Positions 15,656-24,866 of a stretch of DNA of 64,000 bases are shown in pieces; positions within the stretch are counted from its first letter, which is position 1; each line of letters starts with the position of its first letter. Below the pieces are notes generated by a model. It was not told the DNA's origin. It did not search any database and saw only the letters and a list, made by a program, of their open reading frames with translations. The stretch is taken from the NCBI GenBank assembly GCA_963667075.1, contig OY762938.1:806001-870000 (forward strand), in the 5' to 3' direction. The stretch comes from G963667075 sp963667075 (GTDB taxonomy: Bacteria; Pseudomonadota; Alphaproteobacteria; Micavibrionales; Micavibrionaceae). The translations under genes were made by a program, and so were the position numbers.

Positions 15656-17590
15656 TTACTTTTTATACCACGCCTGAAACATCAGAACGGTCCAAAGACG
15701 AAGCGCATGATCGCCCTTGCCGGCGCAATGCGCTTCCCAGCATCGGCGAATAGGAAGGGCTTTAAAAAAGCCGTCCGTTTCTATTGCTTTTTGATCCAGC
15801 AGCGCATCGGCCCATTCTTTTAACGGACCGCGCAGCCAGGCTGCAATTGGCGGCGTAAAGCCTTGCTTTGGCCGTTCAAACATATCCGTCGGCACATGAC
15901 GAGCCAGCACCTGACGCAGCAACCATTTTCCGTGCTTACCCCTTATTTTCATATGTTCCGGCAATGCCCAGACATACTCAAACACGCGTTTGTCCAGAAA
16001 AGGCGAACGCCCCTCCAGTGAAACAGCCATAGTCGCACGGTCAAGCTTTGTTAGAATATCACCATTCAGATAAGACAGCGCATCTTTATACATCATGGTT
16101 TCAGCAAAAGAGAGACCTTCGAGGTCCCATGCCGGATCGTTTGCAGGATGGCGCGGTTCTTTTCCCTGAATGACGATATCTTCCGGCCTTTGCCACTGGC
16201 TCACCAGATGTCGATAGACCTCTTTCGTGTTTCTTTGAGGCAACAACCCGGCCAGTTTATGCATCCGCTCTCCGAATTGCGGCTGAGCAGACCGAATCCT
16301 GTCCCAATGCGCTACACTAACGCTTTGCATCAGCACCGATAACGTTTTTCGGGCAGGCCAGGGCAACATACGTGCTTTTTGCCAAACAGGCGGTACAACA
16401 ACATGACGATTGTACCCCCCCAGCATTTCATCTCCACCATCGCCTGACAAGGCAACGGTCACATCCTGCCGTGCAAATTTGGACACAAGATAGGTTGGAA
16501 TCTGGGACGGATCAGAAAACGGTTCATCATAATAAACCGGCAAATCGGGGATCACGTTCAGTGCTTCTTGTGCAGACACATAAAGTTCATGATGTTCTGT
16601 CCCGAGATGCGCCGCAATATCGGCTGCCTGCTGTGCCTCATCAAAACCTTTCTCATTAAACCCAATTGCATAGGTTTTAACAGGCTGCGAGGATTGCTTT
16701 TGCATCAGGGCCACAATCGTGCTGGAATCAATGCCGCCTGACAAAAAAGCCCCAAGCGGCACATCAGACATCATCCGATCTCCTACACATTGCGTCAGAA
16801 TGTGTTCAAATTCATCAATATATTCTGTTTCATCCTTATCTATTACAAAGCGATCTTTCGCATCCCGTATGACAGATGGCATGTGCCAGTATAGCTGTGT
16901 TTTAGCATTTATATCATCCCCTGGCTTAAAAGCAGAAACAGGCAAAGATAAACGCCCGCCCGGCATTAAATGCCAGACATTTTTATAGATAGAAAACGGC
17001 GCAGGCACATAACCATAACGCATATAAAGCGTCAAACTCTCTCGATTAATCTCTGTTTCAAAATCCGGGTGAGCGGTCAGGGCTTTCAGCTCAGACGCCA
17101 TCACCAGATTTTTTCCGGCCCAGCCAAAATAAAGCGGTTTTTTTCCAAAACGGTCCCGCACCAGATGCAGCACTTTTTCTTTTCGGTCCCACAAAATAAA
17201 CGCAAACATGCCGTTAATTTTCTGGCAGGTCTGATTAAGCCCATACTGATCTATCGCACTTAAAAGAATTTCAGTATCCGAGCGACCTCTAAACATATGC
17301 CCCTGCGCCCGCAGATCCGCCTCCAAATCCTGATAATTATAGATCTCTCCGTTATAACTCACCACATAACGGCCAGAGGCAGACAACATCGGCTGATGCC
17401 CTTCGGGCGAAAGATCAAGAATAGCCAGACGGCGATGTCCAAGTGCAAGACCCTTTTCTTCGTCTTGCCATACCCCCGCACTATCCGGCCCACGATGCGC
17501 CAGCGCATCACACATTGCTGTTACACGAGACTTATTCTCCTGTACTGATATGCCTTTTTCAAACGAAAATAACCCAACTATTCCACACAT
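15656..17590 (-). CDS. asnB: Asparagine synthase (glutamine-hydrolysing), exosortase-locus type
   Basis: 644 residues from the ATG at 17590, so that Cys2 becomes the N-terminal nucleophile (MCGIVGLF); 26 residues upstream in frame are not expected. The class II glutamine amidotransferase domain covers about 1-210 (ALAHRGPDSAGVW, LAHRRLAILDLS-like, SYNGEIYNY). The ATP-pyrophosphatase domain follows, with the PP-loop LGAFLSGGIDSS and GDGGDEMLGGY. It makes Asn or amidates a polysaccharide or other acceptor; enzymes of this length often sit in surface-polysaccharide loci, but no such genes adjoin it. AAGG lies upstream of the start. Confidence 0.92.
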   Translation of the reverse strand: MCGIVGLFSFEKGISVQENKSRVTAMCDALAHRGPDSAGVWQDEEKGLALGHRRLAILDLSPEGHQPMLSASGRYVVSYNGEIYNYQDLEADLRAQGHMFRGRSDTEILLSAIDQYGLNQTCQKINGMFAFILWDRKEKVLHLVRDRFGKKPLYFGWAGKNLVMASELKALTAHPDFETEINRESLTLYMRYGYVPAPFSIYKNVWHLMPGGRLSLPVSAFKPGDDINAKTQLYWHMPSVIRDAKDRFVIDKDETEYIDEFEHILTQCVGDRMMSDVPLGAFLSGGIDSSTIVALMQKQSSQPVKTYAIGFNEKGFDEAQQAADIAAHLGTEHHELYVSAQEALNVIPDLPVYYDEPFSDPSQIPTYLVSKFARQDVTVALSGDGGDEMLGGYNRHVVVPPVWQKARMLPWPARKTLSVLMQSVSVAHWDRIRSAQPQFGERMHKLAGLLPQRNTKEVYRHLVSQWQRPEDIVIQGKEPRHPANDPAWDLEGLSFAETMMYKDALSYLNGDILTKLDRATMAVSLEGRSPFLDKRVFEYVWALPEHMKIRGKHGKWLLRQVLARHVPTDMFERPKQGFTPPIAAWLRGPLKEWADALLDQKAIETDGFFKALPIRRCWEAHCAGKGDHALRLWTVLMFQAWYKK

Positions 17591-17659
17591 TGCGCCTTGA
17601 CTTCTTTCATAAAATGAACAGGTATATTTATACCCGCAAAACCTAAGAAGGAGCAAATA

Positions 17660-18115
17660 ATGAGTCAAAAAGAAATTATAGACGGTTTACAAAAAATTCT
17701 GGCAGACAGTTTTGTCCTCTATTTCAAAACGCACTCCTACCACTGGAATGTCACAGGCCCGCAATTCAAAAGCCTGCACGACCTTTTCGGCGAACAATAT
17801 GAAGAAATCTGGACAGCTACTGACGATATAGCAGAGCAAATCCGCGTTCTTGGTGAATTTGCCCCAAACAGTTTTCAAGACCTTTTGAACAAAGCCACGT
17901 TAAAAGAGGCCGAAAAAGCCCCTGACGCTGATACGATGGTTAAAATTCTGGCTGAAGATAATCTGGCACTGGCAAACAGCATGAAGCCCGTCCTTAATGT
18001 CGCCGCAGAAGCAGGAGACGAAAGCACCGTAGCCATGCTCTCAGACCGTATTACGGTGCACGAGAAAGCCGCCTGGATGCTTCGGAGTTCAGTTGGGCCC
18101 GGTTGTTGCTGCTAG
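17660..18115 (+). CDS. dps: Dps-family DNA-binding ferritin
   Basis: 151 residues. Ferroxidase residues are in the exact family spacing: His28 (YHWNV), His40 (LHDLF), Asp55 and Glu59 (AEQIR), separations 12, 15 and 4. It forms a 12-subunit cage that oxidises iron with peroxide and protects DNA in stress. Divergent from asnB, 69 bp apart. The C-terminus is odd: after the usual HEKAAWMLRS it continues SVGPGCCC, three cysteines at the very end. These last codons overlap the 3' end of the convergent HD gene by 65 bp. Confidence 0.93.
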   Translation: MSQKEIIDGLQKILADSFVLYFKTHSYHWNVTGPQFKSLHDLFGEQYEEIWTATDDIAEQIRVLGEFAPNSFQDLLNKATLKEAEKAPDADTMVKILAEDNLALANSMKPVLNVAAEAGDESTVAMLSDRITVHEKAAWMLRSSVGPGCCC

Positions 18116-19421
18116 ACCAGCCAGAAATATCTAATGCATTTTGAGCGATCAGGCCTTGTATCGAATCCGGTCCGGTTTCGTTGAGATACTCTGCCAAAAA
18201 GGCCTGATCATCTTCATCCATTCTCTTTTGCCAATCACAGGCCAATCTTACACCTTGCGCCAGTCTGGCGCGGCTTTGTGATCCAAGCAGCTCTATCTGA
18301 CGACGGAAATTTATCTGTTCACGTTCCCTTAAAGGCGCGTTCCCCGGCGCGGAAAGTGCTTCAAACAACAAATCTTCTAGTTCAAAATCATCCGGCGGAA
18401 CACTCTGAACTTCCTTTTGCTCACGCTTTCGCACTTCGTTTATAGCATTCCGCCAGACAGACGCCTTCAAAACCGGCTTGTTTGGTGATAAAAAAGAGGC
18501 CGCCCGTCCGCGTTCATACACCGTTAATTCAGGGTAAAAAATTTGTTCCCTGACAGCATCATCAGATGCCATATAGAGAATACCGCAGCTAATCATCTTG
18601 AGATGATTCTCACGATCTTGCGGAAAGCGTCCGATATTCTCCAGCATATTTCTTAAGAAAAATTCTGAGATATGAAAAGCATCCTGAATTTTTTGCAATG
18701 GCGGTAAAGTCGTTTTAAACGCTTCATTCGCCTTTGTTTTAAGGCGCATATTCGCGACCGCAATATCATAGCCAACCGCTCTTAAAAACCCTTCCGGCCC
18801 GACTGTCTGTAACCTGTCTGCCCGCTGCGTTGCGCGCCCGATGAAGGTCTCTACATTCAAGCCTGAATGCCCCACAACCGCATACAGGATATGCTTTTTT
18901 AAAGCATACGGCATATTATAATTTTCAAGAAACTCCTTACATACGCCGTAACTGAAAATAGCATGATTAATCCTTTTTTCTTTTGCAATGTCCAGATGAT
19001 CAAAATGGCTTTCCAGAAGACGCCCGACATCATGCCATAAAGCAGAGACCAGGAACCATTTCCTATATCCTGAGACCCGATCTTCTTTGGCAAAACGCAA
19101 AGCTTCTGTCACGTCTTTAAACAGGATATGACGTAAATCATGTCCTGAGGTCGCATAAGGCGCAAGGCTTCTAATACAGCAAAGCGTGTCTTTTACAACT
19201 CGGCAGGCGGTTTCTTTTCCCACCCTACTATTGGCCCAGTCATCCATTTCCCTGGATTTGTCATTATCGGGGTTCGCCATGTCCATGTAAGACGCATCGG
19301 AACGAAAATTGAAACGAAAACGTTCTACATCCAGACACAGGCCAGCAGAGACCGCCCAATAAATTTTTTCGGTTGCCCCCCGGTTAAAAATATCCATATA
19401 GTCTACATCATTGCCGTTCAT
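18051..19421 (-). CDS. HD-domain protein of unknown substrate
   Basis: 456 residues from the ATG at 19421; a TTG at 19445 would add eight. An HD-type metal phosphohydrolase core is seen at about residues 90-190: HDLRHILFKDV, LVSALWHDVGRLLESHFDH, then INHAIFSYGVCKEFL and ILYAVVGHSG, so the paired His-Asp and later His residues are kept. The rest is helical with a low-complexity C-terminus. The family usually acts on nucleotides or phosphoesters, but the substrate is unknown. Its 3' end overlaps dps on the other strand. Confidence 0.8.
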   Translation of the reverse strand: MNGNDVDYMDIFNRGATEKIYWAVSAGLCLDVERFRFNFRSDASYMDMANPDNDKSREMDDWANSRVGKETACRVVKDTLCCIRSLAPYATSGHDLRHILFKDVTEALRFAKEDRVSGYRKWFLVSALWHDVGRLLESHFDHLDIAKEKRINHAIFSYGVCKEFLENYNMPYALKKHILYAVVGHSGLNVETFIGRATQRADRLQTVGPEGFLRAVGYDIAVANMRLKTKANEAFKTTLPPLQKIQDAFHISEFFLRNMLENIGRFPQDRENHLKMISCGILYMASDDAVREQIFYPELTVYERGRAASFLSPNKPVLKASVWRNAINEVRKREQKEVQSVPPDDFELEDLLFEALSAPGNAPLREREQINFRRQIELLGSQSRARLAQGVRLACDWQKRMDEDDQAFLAEYLNETGPDSIQGLIAQNALDISGWSSSNNRAQLNSEASRRLSRAP

Positions 19422-19478
19422 GCCTTTTTGTCTAACACAGGCCAAAAGAAATATGCAATATGAAAAGGGAGAATTATA

Positions 19479-20207
19479 ATGAACTGGACAGCCCCAAAAG
19501 ACACCGCCTTTTTAGCTGTGGACATGACTTACGACTTTCTCCCCCCCAACGGGGCACTTATGGTTGAAAAGGGAGATGAGCTTATCCCTTTGATCAACGA
19601 TCTCCTGCCCCATTTTGAAAAAAAGATATGGACCAAAGAGGAACACGCCCCAAACCATGCTTTTTTTGCCAGTTCCAGACAGAATGCCAAGCCACTTGAT
19701 CTCGTAAAAACAGAATTCGGGGACCAGTTTTTGTGGCCCGATCACTGCATCAAGGACAGCAAAGGCGCAAAATTCCCCCCTGAGCTAGGCGTATCAGAAA
19801 AAGACATGATCATTGTCAAAGGGACTGATCCGTCTATTCATGCCTATTCCGCTTTTTATATGGATGATCGCAAAACCGTAATCCGTTATGAGGATGGCAA
19901 AACACTGACTGAAAAATTAACGGAAGAGCGCATCAAGACGCTCGTCGTATGCGGTCTGGCATACGATTTTTGCGCCGGCCTTACGGCTTATGATGCGGCA
20001 AAAGAAGGCTTTCGTGTGATCTTCCTGCGTGATCTGTCGCATGCTATCAATATTCCGCTTGAAAACGGAAAAAGCACCGTTGATATTATGGATGAAATGC
20101 TAAAAGAAGCAAATATCACCGTCACAACATCATCGGTGCTAAAAGATACGCTTTTTAAAAATCAGAATTTAGGTGTTAACTCAGAACCAGAAACAGTTCC
20201 CTCATAG
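19479..20207 (+). CDS. pncA: Nicotinamidase-like isochorismatase-fold hydrolase
   Basis: Deamidates nicotinamide to nicotinate for NAD salvage (family role). 242 residues. Catalytic triad visible: Asp in AVDMTYDFL, Lys in IIVKGTD, Cys in LAYDFCAGLTAYDA. WPDHC and HAYSAF match nicotinamidases. The metal-site stretch reads TKEEHAPNHAFF where the family usually has an Asp at the first position of D-x-H, so Glu replaces Asp if the alignment is right. A ribosome site (GGGAGAA) precedes the ATG. Confidence 0.82.
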   Translation: MNWTAPKDTAFLAVDMTYDFLPPNGALMVEKGDELIPLINDLLPHFEKKIWTKEEHAPNHAFFASSRQNAKPLDLVKTEFGDQFLWPDHCIKDSKGAKFPPELGVSEKDMIIVKGTDPSIHAYSAFYMDDRKTVIRYEDGKTLTEKLTEERIKTLVVCGLAYDFCAGLTAYDAAKEGFRVIFLRDLSHAINIPLENGKSTVDIMDEMLKEANITVTTSSVLKDTLFKNQNLGVNSEPETVPS

Positions 20208-20398
20208 CTAAAACCACAGTCTCCAGCAATCTCTGCCACGACATTTTCAGCAAAATGAATAGTACGGCAAGGAACCGCAACACCTTCTTCACATCTAACA
20301 ACATCGTCAAATACATTAGAAAGACATTCTTCAGACGCATCATCGGCAACAACATCAAATACACAATACAATTCACATGGATCAATCGTTTCGTCCAT
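20162..20398 (-). CDS. Acidic six-cysteine small protein (78 aa)
   Basis: Start ATG follows AAGAGGG at ideal spacing, which is the main support. The product is strongly acidic and has Cys at residues 8, 12, 25, 36, 44 and 61 (DPCELYC, SEECL, RCEEGVAVPC). No signal peptide. The last 46 bp overlap the 3' end of the nicotinamidase gene on the opposite strand. Family unknown; it may bind metal or be redox-active. Confidence 0.6.
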   Translation of the reverse strand: MDETIDPCELYCVFDVVADDASEECLSNVFDDVVRCEEGVAVPCRTIHFAENVVAEIAGDCGFSYEGTVSGSELTPKF

Positions 20399-20577
20399 TT
20401 TACCCTCTTTATAGTTACTGGTTTATATACTCAAATCAGCCATCAACAGCCGACCTTTTTTGTTGGAGAGGACGTTAACATAACTTTCACCCCATTTTCC
20501 AGATGTTTTATTTTGATTTCCTGAAAAAGTACAATTATAACAAAGATGAATTACATATTAGAAGAAGGGGACTACTT

Positions 20578-21336
20578 ATGCTTACAATAAAAGGAAAAGC
20601 ATTTAACGATTTTGTCAAAATGGCAATTTGTTCTTCTCCAGACGCACCACATAGAAAGCCTCGTCCAAAACGGGGGGCGTTAAGCAAAATTATAAAACAC
20701 TGTATATCTCATCCAGACACCCCTCCAAGAGAAGACCTTTTTGCAATCCGTTCTTCCATACATGTTATATTTGACAAAAAAACGACTCATGAAGTGCTCG
20801 CGGATATCACACCAAAAGAATTAACGCCTGAAACCGTTTTAAAAGTCCTTATAAACCATCATTTTCACGTTCTAGGAAGAGACAGTAAATTTTTTACGCA
20901 AAACCCCCTTGATTACAGAGAGTATATAAAAAACGGTAGCGAAATAGAAACAGACGATGACACGACCCTCATCCCCAGAAGAGAAGGCGGTCCTGATTTC
21001 GCAACACTGGTTTTCTGTTGTTCAAATGAAGGAATACTTGCACGGCTAGGCATCCCTGACAACAAGGTTTATATCTTTAACAACGGACCTGTGAAGAATA
21101 AATGGTGTTTGAATAAAGGATGGCTTTCCGAGTACGTTCGTCCAGAAACGCCAGGTCTTTCTGAGAAAACACATGCCATTTCCCCCCCTGAAAACCAAGT
21201 TATAGAACTCTACGACACAAAAGAGGCAGCAGAGGCTATAAAATATGCAGCAAATATTGCGGATCTTAGAAGAAAATTACAAGAAACAGAAAAAAATCAG
21301 TCATTCGCAAAAACCAACACCATAGCCCCATTTTAA
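20578..21336 (+). CDS. Unknown protein, 252 aa
   Basis: Start ATG at 20578 is chosen for the ribosome site AGAAGGGGA; an earlier in-frame start at 20503 lacks one. Basic N-terminus (PHRKPRPKRGALSKIIKH), a middle with RREGGPDFATLVFCCSNEGILARLG, and a C-terminal helix (TKEAAEAIKYAANIADLRRKLQETEK). No signal peptide or membrane segment. I do not recognise the family. It is convergent with mltG, 12 bp apart. Confidence 0.7.
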   Translation: MLTIKGKAFNDFVKMAICSSPDAPHRKPRPKRGALSKIIKHCISHPDTPPREDLFAIRSSIHVIFDKKTTHEVLADITPKELTPETVLKVLINHHFHVLGRDSKFFTQNPLDYREYIKNGSEIETDDDTTLIPRREGGPDFATLVFCCSNEGILARLGIPDNKVYIFNNGPVKNKWCLNKGWLSEYVRPETPGLSEKTHAISPPENQVIELYDTKEAAEAIKYAANIADLRRKLQETEKNQSFAKTNTIAPF

Positions 21337-21348
21337 AGGCCAGATAGC

Positions 21349-22341
21349 TTATTTTTTTCTGATCTTACGCCAGTTAGCCACATTCCGGTTATGCTCTTTT
21401 AATGTACGGGCAAAAACATGACCGCCTGTGCCATTGGCTACAAAATAGAGATAGCTGTGCTCTTCCGGATTTAAAACCGCCTCTAGCGCGGGCTGGCCCG
21501 GATTAGCAATAGGGCCGGGCGGCAAGCCTGCATAAACATAGGTGTTATAAGGTGAGTCAAACGACAGATCCTTTTTTAAAAGCCTGCGCCCAAGCGGCCC
21601 TTTCCCGTCATTTTTCGGTTCGCCCTTTGTCAAAGCGTAAATCACCGTCGGATCAGATTGAAGTTTCATGCCTTTTCTTAAGCGGTTTATAAACACACCA
21701 GCGACCTTTTTACGCTCTCCCGCTACGCCGGTTTCTTTTTCCACGATAGAGGCCAGAATAACCGCTTCTTCTTTGGTTTTGATCGGCAAGCCCTGCGCAC
21801 GCTTTGCCCAGAGCCTATCCAGCGTTTCAGTCATGGCGGCCTGCATCTGAGCAACTTTATCCAGGCGCGTTTCGCCCTTTGTGTAATGGTATGTTTCCGG
21901 CAGCAAAGAACCTTCGGCAGGCCGTTCTGCAATATCTCCGCTCAGCTCTTCTTCCTTTTGAAGAAGAGTAACAACTTCAAAACTCGTCAAACCTTGTGGG
22001 ATCATAATAGAGCGATCAAAAACATCGCCTTTTTCAAGTTTGGTAATAACGTCTTTTACAGACACCCCGGGCAAAAAGAGATACTCGCCCGCTTTTAATA
22101 AAGGCCCTTTTTTCTGAACTTTCAACACAACCTTAAAGAAAAACGCACTGGATATAACCTCTTCTTCTTTTAGCTGTTCAGCAATAGCATTGACAGAGGT
22201 CCCCCGCTTAATAAAAACATGCTTTTGCTCTGTCAAAGGACCTGGCAAAGTATGATAGCGAAAACCGTAAGCACTCCCTACAGCCAGAAGAACACCAATG
22301 ATAAAAAGAAAAGCAAAAAAGGCCGGTATAACCCGCACCAT
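21349..22341 (-). CDS. mltG: Endolytic murein transglycosylase
   Basis: 330 residues with one N-terminal membrane anchor (FFAFLFIIGVLLAVGSAYG) and a periplasmic YceG domain. It cuts nascent glycan strands and sets strand length. The catalytic Glu lies in VILASIVEKETG; LQSDPTVIYAL and PYNTYVYAGLPPGPIANPG are typical. It follows fabF by a single base, the usual alphaproteobacterial order, and is likely read from the fab promoter. Confidence 0.96.
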   Translation of the reverse strand: MVRVIPAFFAFLFIIGVLLAVGSAYGFRYHTLPGPLTEQKHVFIKRGTSVNAIAEQLKEEEVISSAFFFKVVLKVQKKGPLLKAGEYLFLPGVSVKDVITKLEKGDVFDRSIMIPQGLTSFEVVTLLQKEEELSGDIAERPAEGSLLPETYHYTKGETRLDKVAQMQAAMTETLDRLWAKRAQGLPIKTKEEAVILASIVEKETGVAGERKKVAGVFINRLRKGMKLQSDPTVIYALTKGEPKNDGKGPLGRRLLKKDLSFDSPYNTYVYAGLPPGPIANPGQPALEAVLNPEEHSYLYFVANGTGGHVFARTLKEHNRNVANWRKIRKK

Positions 22342-22342
22342 A

Positions 22343-23614
22343 TCAGATGCGCCTCATGACAAGTGACGCATTCGTCCCGCCAAAACCGAATGAATTGGAC
22401 AGGGCAATATCAACCACCTTTTCCTTGGCTTTGTGCGGCACAAGATCAATACCTTCGCATTCCTCAGATACATTTTCCAGATTAAGCGTTGGCGGTATAA
22501 CCCCAGTGCCAATCGTTTTGAGTGCATATATAGCCTCAACAGCCCCGGCAGCACCAAGCAAATGCCCCACTGCTGATTTCGTTGAAGACATGGTAACCGT
22601 ATCAAGGGTCTGCCCAAACAGCTTTTTAACCGCACCGCATTCGATGCCGTCACCAGCCGGTGTAGATGTACCATGCGCGTTAATATAGTCTATCTGTTCG
22701 GGATTAACCTGCGCACGATCAAGCGCAGCCTTCATGGCACGATAACCACCGCTGCCACCCGGTGCAGGCGATGTAATGTGATAGGCATCACCCGATAGGC
22801 CATAGCCTATAATCTCACCGTAAATCTTCGCCCCTCTGGCCTTCGCATGCTCATATTCTTCCAGAACAACGATACCAGCCCCTTCTGCAATCACGAAACC
22901 ATCACGATCTTTATCAAACGGTCTGGACGCATCACCTGGCGCATCATTATAAGATGTGGAAAGCGCACGCGCCGCAGCAAAAGAAGAAACGCCGAGCCGG
23001 TTCACAGCCGCTTCAGCACCACCAGCGACCATAACATCCGCATCACCAAACATAACAAGGCGTGCAGCATCACCAATCGCATGAGTGCCCGTTGCACAGG
23101 CTGTCACAACGGAATGATTTGGCCCTTTAAAACCATATTTAATAGACACATGACCGCCCGCCAGATTGATCAGCATGGCAGGCACAGAAAAAGGAGACAC
23201 ACGGCGTGGTCCTTTTTCAAAAAGTGTCATGGAAGTATTGTAAATAGTCTGTAGACCACCTATGCCAGCACCGATCAGAACACCTGTACGTTCACGGTCT
23301 TCTTCCCCGTCCGGCATCCAGCCAGCATCTTCAACAGCTTCCTGCGCTGCAGCGAGCGCATATAATATGAAGGTGTCAATTTTTCTTTGCTCTTTCGGCA
23401 CAAGAAAATCATCAGGATTAAAAGCCCCTTGCACATTTTCATCTTCTGAAACGAAAGGGACCATACCAGCCACCTGAGACGCAATATCCGACGCATCAAA
23501 GCGCGTAATTTTGCGAATACCGCTCTGCCCGCTAGTAATAGCAGACCAATTGTGTGATACCCCCACACCAAGGGGGCTCACCATGCCCATTCCGGTCACG
23601 ACAACACGTCTCAT
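22343..23614 (-). CDS. fabF: 3-oxoacyl-ACP synthase II
   Basis: 423 residues. Condensing enzyme for fatty-acid chain elongation. Catalytic Cys in VVTACATGTHAIGDAA, His in NAHGTSTPAGD, and His in SAVGHLLGAAG. Thiolase fold. It follows acpP in the cluster. Confidence 0.97.
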   Translation of the reverse strand: MRRVVVTGMGMVSPLGVGVSHNWSAITSGQSGIRKITRFDASDIASQVAGMVPFVSEDENVQGAFNPDDFLVPKEQRKIDTFILYALAAAQEAVEDAGWMPDGEEDRERTGVLIGAGIGGLQTIYNTSMTLFEKGPRRVSPFSVPAMLINLAGGHVSIKYGFKGPNHSVVTACATGTHAIGDAARLVMFGDADVMVAGGAEAAVNRLGVSSFAAARALSTSYNDAPGDASRPFDKDRDGFVIAEGAGIVVLEEYEHAKARGAKIYGEIIGYGLSGDAYHITSPAPGGSGGYRAMKAALDRAQVNPEQIDYINAHGTSTPAGDGIECGAVKKLFGQTLDTVTMSSTKSAVGHLLGAAGAVEAIYALKTIGTGVIPPTLNLENVSEECEGIDLVPHKAKEKVVDIALSNSFGFGGTNASLVMRRI

Positions 23615-23659
23615 TTGATCTGCTCTTTTTTAGTTTATAAAACGATCTGCTTGTAAAAA

Positions 23660-23896
23660 TTAAGCAGCGTTTTCTTTGATGAAATTAACGGCATCGCTAA
23701 CAAGCTGGATTTTTTCAGCAGCGTCATCAGGAATCTCAACACTGAATTCTTCCTCAAACGCCATCACGAGTTCCACTGTATCCAGGGAATCTGCACCAAG
23801 ATCATCAATAAAGCTTGCATCTTCAGTTACTTTATCTTCTTCAACGCCCAGATGCTCAACGACGATCTTTTTTACGCGATCAGCAATGTCACTCAT
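23660..23896 (-). CDS. acpP: Acyl carrier protein
   Basis: 78 residues from ATG at 23896 (MSDIADRVKKIVVEHLG). The phosphopantetheine Ser lies in DLGADSLDTVELVMAFEEEF. Acidic four-helix carrier that shuttles acyl chains in the cytoplasm. An upstream ATG at 23941 would add 15 non-conserved residues and is rejected. Confidence 0.98.
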   Translation of the reverse strand: MSDIADRVKKIVVEHLGVEEDKVTEDASFIDDLGADSLDTVELVMAFEEEFSVEIPDDAAEKIQLVSDAVNFIKENAA

Positions 23897-24125
23897 AGTT
23901 CTTTTCCTATATCTGTTATTAAAAAAACAAGTTTTCTCCAATCATCCCTAAAGATGACTCTCTCAGAGTTGAGGCAGGAACATAATCACCCGTTTGCCTA
24001 ATTGCAAGAGATTTTGTTAGCTCTAGCACAAGACCAAAGGTTTTCTGAAATTATATCAATACGTTGTCCTACCAAAAATGTGGATAAGAAAGACTTTTAT
24101 CAGGCCTTCCCCTCCAAAAAACGTC

Positions 24126-24863
24126 TTAAATCATTGCCATACCGCCATTCACATGAAGCGTCGCGCCCGTCACATAAGCCGCTTCTTCACTGGCAAGATA
24201 AACGACCGCCGCCGCAATATCGTCCGGTGAACCGATCTTCCCGGCTGGAATATTACGGTTAATCGCTTCTTTTTGCGCATCGGTCAATACGCTCGTCATA
24301 TCTGATTCAATAAAGCCCGGCGCCACACAGTTAACCGTGATACCGCGGCTGGCTATTTCCTGTCCCATCGCTTTCGACCAGCCAATCATACCCGCTTTGG
24401 AGGCCACGTAGTTACATTGCCCCGGATTGCCCGTTACACCTACGACAGACGCAATATTAATGATACGTCCGTTTCTGCGCTTCATCATGCCGCGCTGGAC
24501 AGCTCTTGCGAGTTTAAAAGGTGCACTTAAATTAACATCCAAAACTTGCTGCCATTCTTCATCCTTCATCCGCATGGACAGATTATCCCGCGTCAACCCG
24601 GCATTATTCACAAGAATGTCAATCTGGCCCATAGCCTCCTCAGCCTGCTTCACAAGCGCTGTCACGCTTTCAGAATCGGATAAATCGGCTGGTAATACAT
24701 GACCCCGGCCACCTAATTCGGAGGCCAGCATTTTCAGCTTTTCTTCATTACGGCCAGACAGCCCTACAACAGCCCCTTGCGCATGTAAGGCCTTTGCAAT
24801 CGCGCCGCCTATGCCGCCCGTAGCCCCCGTCACAAGCGCTGTTTTTCCAGTTAAATCAAACAT
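24126..24863 (-). CDS. fabG: 3-oxoacyl-ACP reductase
   Basis: 245 residues, short-chain dehydrogenase. Cofactor motif VTGATGGIGGAIA; catalytic Ser in NIASVVG and Tyr-x-x-x-Lys in YVASKAG. Uses NADPH to reduce the 3-oxoacyl-ACP made by FabF. It lies 3 bp after fabD and 229 bp before acpP; that gap has no recognisable gene. Confidence 0.97.
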   Translation of the reverse strand: MFDLTGKTALVTGATGGIGGAIAKALHAQGAVVGLSGRNEEKLKMLASELGGRGHVLPADLSDSESVTALVKQAEEAMGQIDILVNNAGLTRDNLSMRMKDEEWQQVLDVNLSAPFKLARAVQRGMMKRRNGRIINIASVVGVTGNPGQCNYVASKAGMIGWSKAMGQEIASRGITVNCVAPGFIESDMTSVLTDAQKEAINRNIPAGKIGSPDDIAAAVVYLASEEAAYVTGATLHVNGGMAMI

Positions 24864-24866
24864 GTT

